The notes under the pieces were generated by a model. It saw only the letters and a list, made by a program, of their open reading frames with translations. It had not been told where the DNA came from and searched no databases. This document shows, piece after piece, positions 14,996 through 16,958 of a stretch of DNA of 16,958 nt. Each line of letters opens with the position of its first letter. The stretch's first letter is position 1. Source of the stretch: an uncultured Clostridia bacterium (GTDB lineage: Bacteria > Bacillota > Clostridia > Saccharofermentanales > Fastidiosipilaceae); contig CAMXYS010000019.1 of NCBI GenBank assembly GCA_947253135.1, forward strand, positions 1-16,958, in the 5' to 3' direction. A program made the position numbers and the translations under genes.

Positions 14996-15415
14996 TTAGC
15001 TTTGCCAATCATTCGGTTGTTGAGCTGTGGCTGATTGTTCTTTTTTTTGGCAATTTGGGCAGATGACGTCAAGAGACAGGTTATAGTCCACCACCTTCAT
15101 ATCGGTTAGGCGATTGATCAATTGTTCCAACTCAGCTTGCTCCGGTGAAAAAAGATCGTGAACTTCCCCACACTCCTTGCATACAGCATGGAGGTGAGGT
15201 TTCATATTGGCGTCAAAACACATGGGTTGGTTAGGCAGGTTAACTCGCACCAGCATGTTGCGGTCTGCGAACTGGTTCAGGTTGCGGTAAACCGTAGCCA
15301 AACTTAACTTGGGGTGGTTTGGCTTCAAAATCGCATAAATATTTTCGGGGGTTGGATGACCATGATAATCCTTGACGGCTTCCCAAATATATTCCTTTTG
15401 TTTTGTTTTTCGCAT
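14996..15415 (-). CDS. perR: Fur-family regulator, PerR type
   Basis: 139 aa. A winged-helix DNA-binding half with SLATVYRNL (38-46) is followed by a metal-binding dimerisation half. All five regulatory-metal ligands of Bacillus PerR have counterparts: H20 (in HPT), D68 (in CFD), H74, H76 and D87 (in HDLF). Asp rather than Glu at the last position favours PerR (peroxide sensing) over Fur. The structural zinc site is C79-x2-C82 and C119-x2-C122. The protein lacks the first helix (~17 residues) of Bacillus PerR. An in-frame TAG 6 bases before the ATG shows that this is real, and short versions are common in Clostridia. In an anaerobe with an oxygen-sensitive PFOR it would control peroxide and oxygen defence genes. 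Fur or Zur identity cannot be fully excluded without structure or targets. Confidence 0.87.
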   Translation of the reverse strand: MRKTKQKEYIWEAVKDYHGHPTPENIYAILKPNHPKLSLATVYRNLNQFADRNMLVRVNLPNQPMCFDANMKPHLHAVCKECGEVHDLFSPEQAELEQLINRLTDMKVVDYNLSLDVICPNCQKKEQSATAQQPNDWQS

Positions 15416-15474
15416 CTTCTACCTATTGCTCTCTTTTCTTTTGCTTTATTGCTACACAAAATAGGCCAGCAGTC

Positions 15475-15489
15475 ATGGTGTCATACCAT
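15475..15489. promoter_or_regulatory. Palindrome at the perR promoter (candidate operator)
   Basis: ATGGT (15475-15479) and ACCAT (15485-15489) form an inverted repeat with a 5-base spacer. It touches the downstream edge of the predicted -10 (15488-15493), where a repressor would block transcription. It does not match the PerR box consensus. Confidence 0.35.
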
Positions 15490-15516
15490 TATGAATATTG
15501 TGGTTAAAAATGTCGA
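15488..15516 (-). promoter_or_regulatory. Promoter of perR
   Basis: On the minus strand, -35 TCGACA (15516-15511) and -10 CATAAT (15493-15488) each match five of six consensus bases with a 17-base spacer. The transcript would start near 15481, giving a leader of about 65 bases. Confidence 0.6.
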
Positions 15517-15529
15517 GTATGAAATATGG

Positions 15530-15550
15530 AAAAAGGGCCTCTTTTCGCCC
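15530..15550 (-). terminator. Weak terminator upstream of the perR promoter
   Basis: On the minus strand GGGC (15550-15547) pairs with GCCC (15538-15535) around an AG-rich loop, followed by TTTTT. The stem is only 4 bp. It could end transcription of the prepilin peptidase gene. Confidence 0.35.
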
Positions 15551-15569
15551 GTTTTTGCATGTTTTACAA

Positions 15570-15591
15570 TTAATTATCATTTAATTATCAT
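15570..15591. repeat. Perfect tandem 11-bp repeat with Fur-like half-sites
   Basis: TTAATTATCAT occurs twice head to tail (15570-15580, 15581-15591). On the minus strand each unit contains TGATAAT, the half-site used by Fur-family regulators, but both copies point the same way. It lies about 55-80 bases upstream of the perR -35. Confidence 0.6.
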
Positions 15592-15618
15592 TTTTAAAAT
15601 AAAAAGCCGATTTTAAAA
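15592..15618. repeat. AT-rich inverted repeat after the prepilin peptidase gene
   Basis: TTTTAAAAT (15592-15600) and ATTTTAAAA (15610-15618) are perfect inverted copies separated by 9 bases, directly beside the tandem repeat. It starts 5 bases after the end of the minus-strand gene and may act as a weak terminator or a dyad site. Confidence 0.5.
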
Positions 15619-15622
15619 TAAG

Positions 15623-16255
15623 TCAATGGGAAAAGACTTGTTGTATGGCTGGAAGCAACTGGCCCAGGGCAGCTGCTGCTAAGTAGGGAAAAAAGGGAAA
15701 AGGCGTGGAGGTTGTGCCCTGTTTTTTGACAAAGCCGGAGTCACCGTGCCTCCTTTTGTTGTAAGTGGCCATTGCTCCGGCACTGAGGTAGTGGGCACAT
15801 AGCATCAGTAAAAAGAGGCAGGAGGCAGTTAAAAGCATGCGGCAGGCGGCTGGGCAGCCGTATATATAACTGAAGACCACAAAAAATTTCCAATCGGCCC
15901 CACCTAGTCGGTCGGTGTATAACACCAGTGGTAAAAAGGGCAGGCTGAAGCAGGTGGCTGCCGTTAAGGCGGTGGCAACCGAGTGGGGAGAGCTCGGAAA
16001 CAAGTGTGGCAGGTGCAGTTTGACCAATAATAGGGGTGCAAAATAAAGGATTAGCCAGCGGTCGCTCACGTTTAAGGTCTTGCTGTCTTGCGCGGCAGCA
16101 GCCCAGAGGGCCAGGGCAGCGAGTAGTAGCGGGCAGAGGGTGATTAGAGGGAATAAAGGACGTCCCACGGCACTCCTTTCGACCAAGTCTTTTTTGTGTG
16201 TCTTGGAGCTAGCTTGGCACAGTGGCTTGTTAAAGGTTTTCAGCGGTTCTTCCAT
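15623..16255 (-). CDS. A24-family prepilin peptidase (type IV prepilin leader peptidase-like)
   Basis: 210 aa, about six hydrophobic segments. A24 peptidases are membrane aspartyl proteases that cut the leader of type IV pilins and pseudopilins. Two sites fit: D57 in QDSKTLNVSD (56-65), matching the family's D-x5-I/V-P/S-N/D after the first helix, and D121 in GGADWK (118-123), matching GxGDxK. The C-terminal TPFPFFPYLAAAALG (184-198) corresponds to the usual iPFgPyLalG. There is no N-terminal methyltransferase domain, as in the short CpaA/TadV branch. No pilin or pilus gene is near. The start is uncertain: the ATG at 16255 has only a weak GGTGGG, whereas a GTG at 16168 has AAAGGAG 4 bases upstream and would give a 181-residue protein beginning at the first helix. 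Confidence 0.68.
   Translation of the reverse strand: MEEPLKTFNKPLCQASSKTHKKDLVERSAVGRPLFPLITLCPLLLAALALWAAAAQDSKTLNVSDRWLILYFAPLLLVKLHLPHLFPSSPHSVATALTAATCFSLPFLPLVLYTDRLGGADWKFFVVFSYIYGCPAACRMLLTASCLFLLMLCAHYLSAGAMATYNKRRHGDSGFVKKQGTTSTPFPFFPYLAAAALGQLLPAIQQVFSH
16173..16178 (-). promoter_or_regulatory. Possible internal ribosome site for a shorter prepilin peptidase
   Basis: On the minus strand AAGGAG (16178-16173) lies 4 bases before a GTG at 16168-16166. Starting there removes a 29-residue charged extension and places the first membrane helix at the N-terminus. Confidence 0.4.
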
Positions 16256-16492
16256 GTTCCCACCGGGGGCTGCCTGCCTACAGTATTGTTTGCAGACATA
16301 AACTGACAGGATTGCTTGTTTTTGGCTGAGAAATTTTTCAGAGCAGCCTTCCCGGCCGAATTTATGGGTGAATCAGGGAGTGTCACCTCGTTTGAAAGTT
16401 AGGGGTATCATTTTCGCCAGTCGACAGCAGAGGCCTGTTTTGCCTTGCCAAAAAAAAGGGCGTCCGCTAAAATGTGCACATTGTCCTTGTTG

Positions 16493-16501
16493 TTTTCCAC
16501 A
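16493..16501 (+). promoter_or_regulatory. DnaA box (TTTTCCACA)
   Basis: One base from the TTATCCACA consensus and within TTWTNCACA. It lies about 200 bases left of the main cluster, at the edge of the AT-rich stretch. Confidence 0.55.
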
Positions 16502-16616
16502 ATAAATGCTACAGAATTATTTCAATATGACATGAGGAAAAAGCTGCTAAAAACGGTTAAATACTTGTAAAATGGGCCTTTGACCAACTTGTTAAAAGAT
16601 GAATATTACAAAAAGA

Positions 16617-16674
16617 TTAATCCGTGAAACATGCTTGTAATCTTGTGTTCAAATAACCTTAATGCGTGAAACGT
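16617..16674 (+). repeat. Pair of 16-bp direct repeats 42 bp apart
   Basis: TTAATCCGTGAAACAT (16617-16632) and TTAATGCGTGAAACGT (16659-16674) agree at 14 of 16 bases. The 42-bp step is four turns of B-DNA, so both face the same side of the helix. The CGTGAAAC core equals one half of the parS (ParB site) palindrome, but the other half is absent in both copies. Confidence 0.7.
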
Positions 16675-16697
16675 CGAACTTTCAGTTATTCATAGAG

Positions 16698-16715
16698 TTT
16701 TCCACATTATCCACA
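16698..16715 (+). promoter_or_regulatory. Two abutting DnaA boxes
   Basis: TTTTCCACA (16698-16706) is followed with no gap by the exact consensus TTATCCACA (16707-16715), both on the plus strand. Such tandem boxes are typical of DnaA oligomer loading sites. Confidence 0.75.
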
Positions 16716-16739
16716 TCCTTTTATTGCCGCTAAAGAGAG

Positions 16740-16748
16740 TTTTCCACA
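16740..16748 (+). promoter_or_regulatory. DnaA box (TTTTCCACA)
   Basis: Third box of the right-hand cluster, same orientation, 24 bases after the tandem pair. Confidence 0.65.
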
Positions 16749-16810
16749 AAACAAAGCGTGTACACTTTCATCACAAACAGGGCAAAGATGCCTGCATCGC
16801 CGAGCTATTC

Positions 16811-16839
16811 TGGAAAAGACTGTCGGCTTGAATTATAAT
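16811..16839 (+). promoter_or_regulatory. Promoter of pth
   Basis: A perfect -10 TATAAT (16834-16839) is preceded at 17 bases by TGGAAA (16811-16816, four of six consensus bases). The predicted start is near 16846, about 22 bases before the start codon. Confidence 0.6.
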
Positions 16840-16852
16840 CATCCTTATGATT
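16837..16852. promoter_or_regulatory. Inverted repeat at the pth transcription start
   Basis: AATCAT (16837-16842) and ATGATT (16847-16852) are perfect inverted copies with a 4-base spacer, overlapping the -10 and the predicted start: a possible operator. Confidence 0.35.
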
Positions 16853-16867
16853 TTTAGGAGAAAAACA

Positions 16868-16958
16868 GTGGATCAAACATATCTGATAGTCGGTCTGGGC
16901 AATCCGGGTTCCAAGTATGAAAAAACTTACCACAATGTAGGCTGGATGGCGGTAGATG
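16868..16958 (+). CDS. pth: Peptidyl-tRNA hydrolase, N-terminal part (runs off the window)
   Basis: Only the first 30 codons are present. YLIVGLGNPGSKYEKTYHNV (5-24) is the hallmark of Pth: N12 in LGNPG contacts the substrate and H22 in YHNVGW is the catalytic His. The enzyme frees tRNA from peptidyl-tRNAs that drop off the ribosome. The start is GTG, set by AGGAG (16856-16860) 7 bases upstream; no in-frame ATG fits. It has its own promoter and is divergent from the preceding gene. Confidence 0.93.
   Translation, partial: MDQTYLIVGLGNPGSKYEKTYHNVGWMAVD

Larger units (their letters stand above)
16256..16867. other. Non-coding region upstream of pth with origin-like features
   Basis: About 610 bases between divergent genes. 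The left part (16256-16460) is mixed in composition, with a GGCTG/CAGCC hairpin at 16324-16348. The middle (16500-16690) is clearly AT-rich. It contains four DnaA boxes on the same strand, two long direct repeats spaced 42 bases apart, and the pth promoter. No tRNA, known riboswitch or small gene was recognised. Confidence 0.7.

Noticed and set aside
15314..15616. 100-codon hydrophobic plus-strand open frame antisense to the 5' end of perR
   Set aside because: No ribosome site; it crosses the perR promoter and repeats, and the perR reading frame explains the sequence.
16270..16460. Riboswitch upstream of the prepilin peptidase gene
   Set aside because: I looked for c-di-GMP, T-box, THF and other conserved cores on the minus strand and found none.
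16588..16610. Rex-like inverted repeat (TTGTTAA ... TATTACAA)
   Set aside because: The arms match poorly and the spacer is longer than the 4 bases of a Rex operator.
16833..16847. Possible PerR box over the pth -10
   Set aside because: Only the left arm TTATAAT matches, and that is the -10 itself; the right arm has three mismatches and pth is not a peroxide-stress gene.
1..16958. CRISPR arrays, tRNA or rRNA genes, transposases, prophage or defence genes
   Set aside because: None of their signatures was seen on either strand.

Overview
The window looks like chromosomal DNA from a strictly anaerobic, low-to-moderate GC Firmicute of the class Clostridia. The reasons are a DnaD-type protein paired with a DnaI/DnaC-type helicase loader, a single-chain pyruvate:ferredoxin oxidoreductase, a short PerR-type regulator, and Shine-Dalgarno sites of the AGGAG type. 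No phage, insertion sequence, CRISPR array, rRNA or tRNA was seen. I would not name a genus. The phosphoglycerate kinase-triosephosphate isomerase fusion and the FHA-SEDS fusion are the best lineage markers.

Layout. (1) 1-3191: the end of a cell-wall operon, with an FHA-domain/SEDS glycan polymerase fusion overlapping a class B penicillin-binding protein by 4 bp. (2) 3314-4069, minus strand: a multi-pass membrane protein of unknown role, possibly followed by a tiny one-helix membrane ORF that runs antisense into the end of the PBP gene. (3) 4202-6151: one gene encoding PGK and TIM in a single chain, with its own promoter and a strong terminator. (4) 6305-6944: a long non-coding stretch rich in inverted repeats, ending in the leader of nifJ. 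(5) 6945-10487: nifJ, followed by three consecutive hairpins, the last a strong terminator. (6) 10698-14613: a tightly overlapping four-gene operon (dnaD-like, dnaI-like, acpS, and a membrane-anchored NlpC/P60-like protein that has lost its catalytic Cys and His), ending in a bidirectional terminator. (7) 14730-16255, minus strand: rpmB (four-Cys zinc form of L28), a perR-type gene, and an A24 prepilin peptidase. (8) 16256-16867: a non-coding region with four same-strand DnaA boxes, an AT-rich stretch and two long direct repeats spaced 42 bp apart. It ends in the promoter and start of pth, which runs off the window.

How the genes fit together. The SEDS polymerase and class B PBP form a peptidoglycan polymerase/transpeptidase pair. 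PGK-TIM and PFOR are two points on the route from sugar to acetyl-CoA plus reduced ferredoxin. DnaD-like and DnaI-like proteins load the replicative helicase, and AcpS activates acyl carrier protein. The features most worth a second look are the DnaA-box cluster with its phased repeats, the inactive NlpC/P60 protein tied to the helicase-loader operon, the FHA-SEDS fusion whose FHA lacks the usual phosphate-binding Ser, and the possible structured RNA leader of nifJ. All assignments were made by reading motifs by eye; no database search was run.
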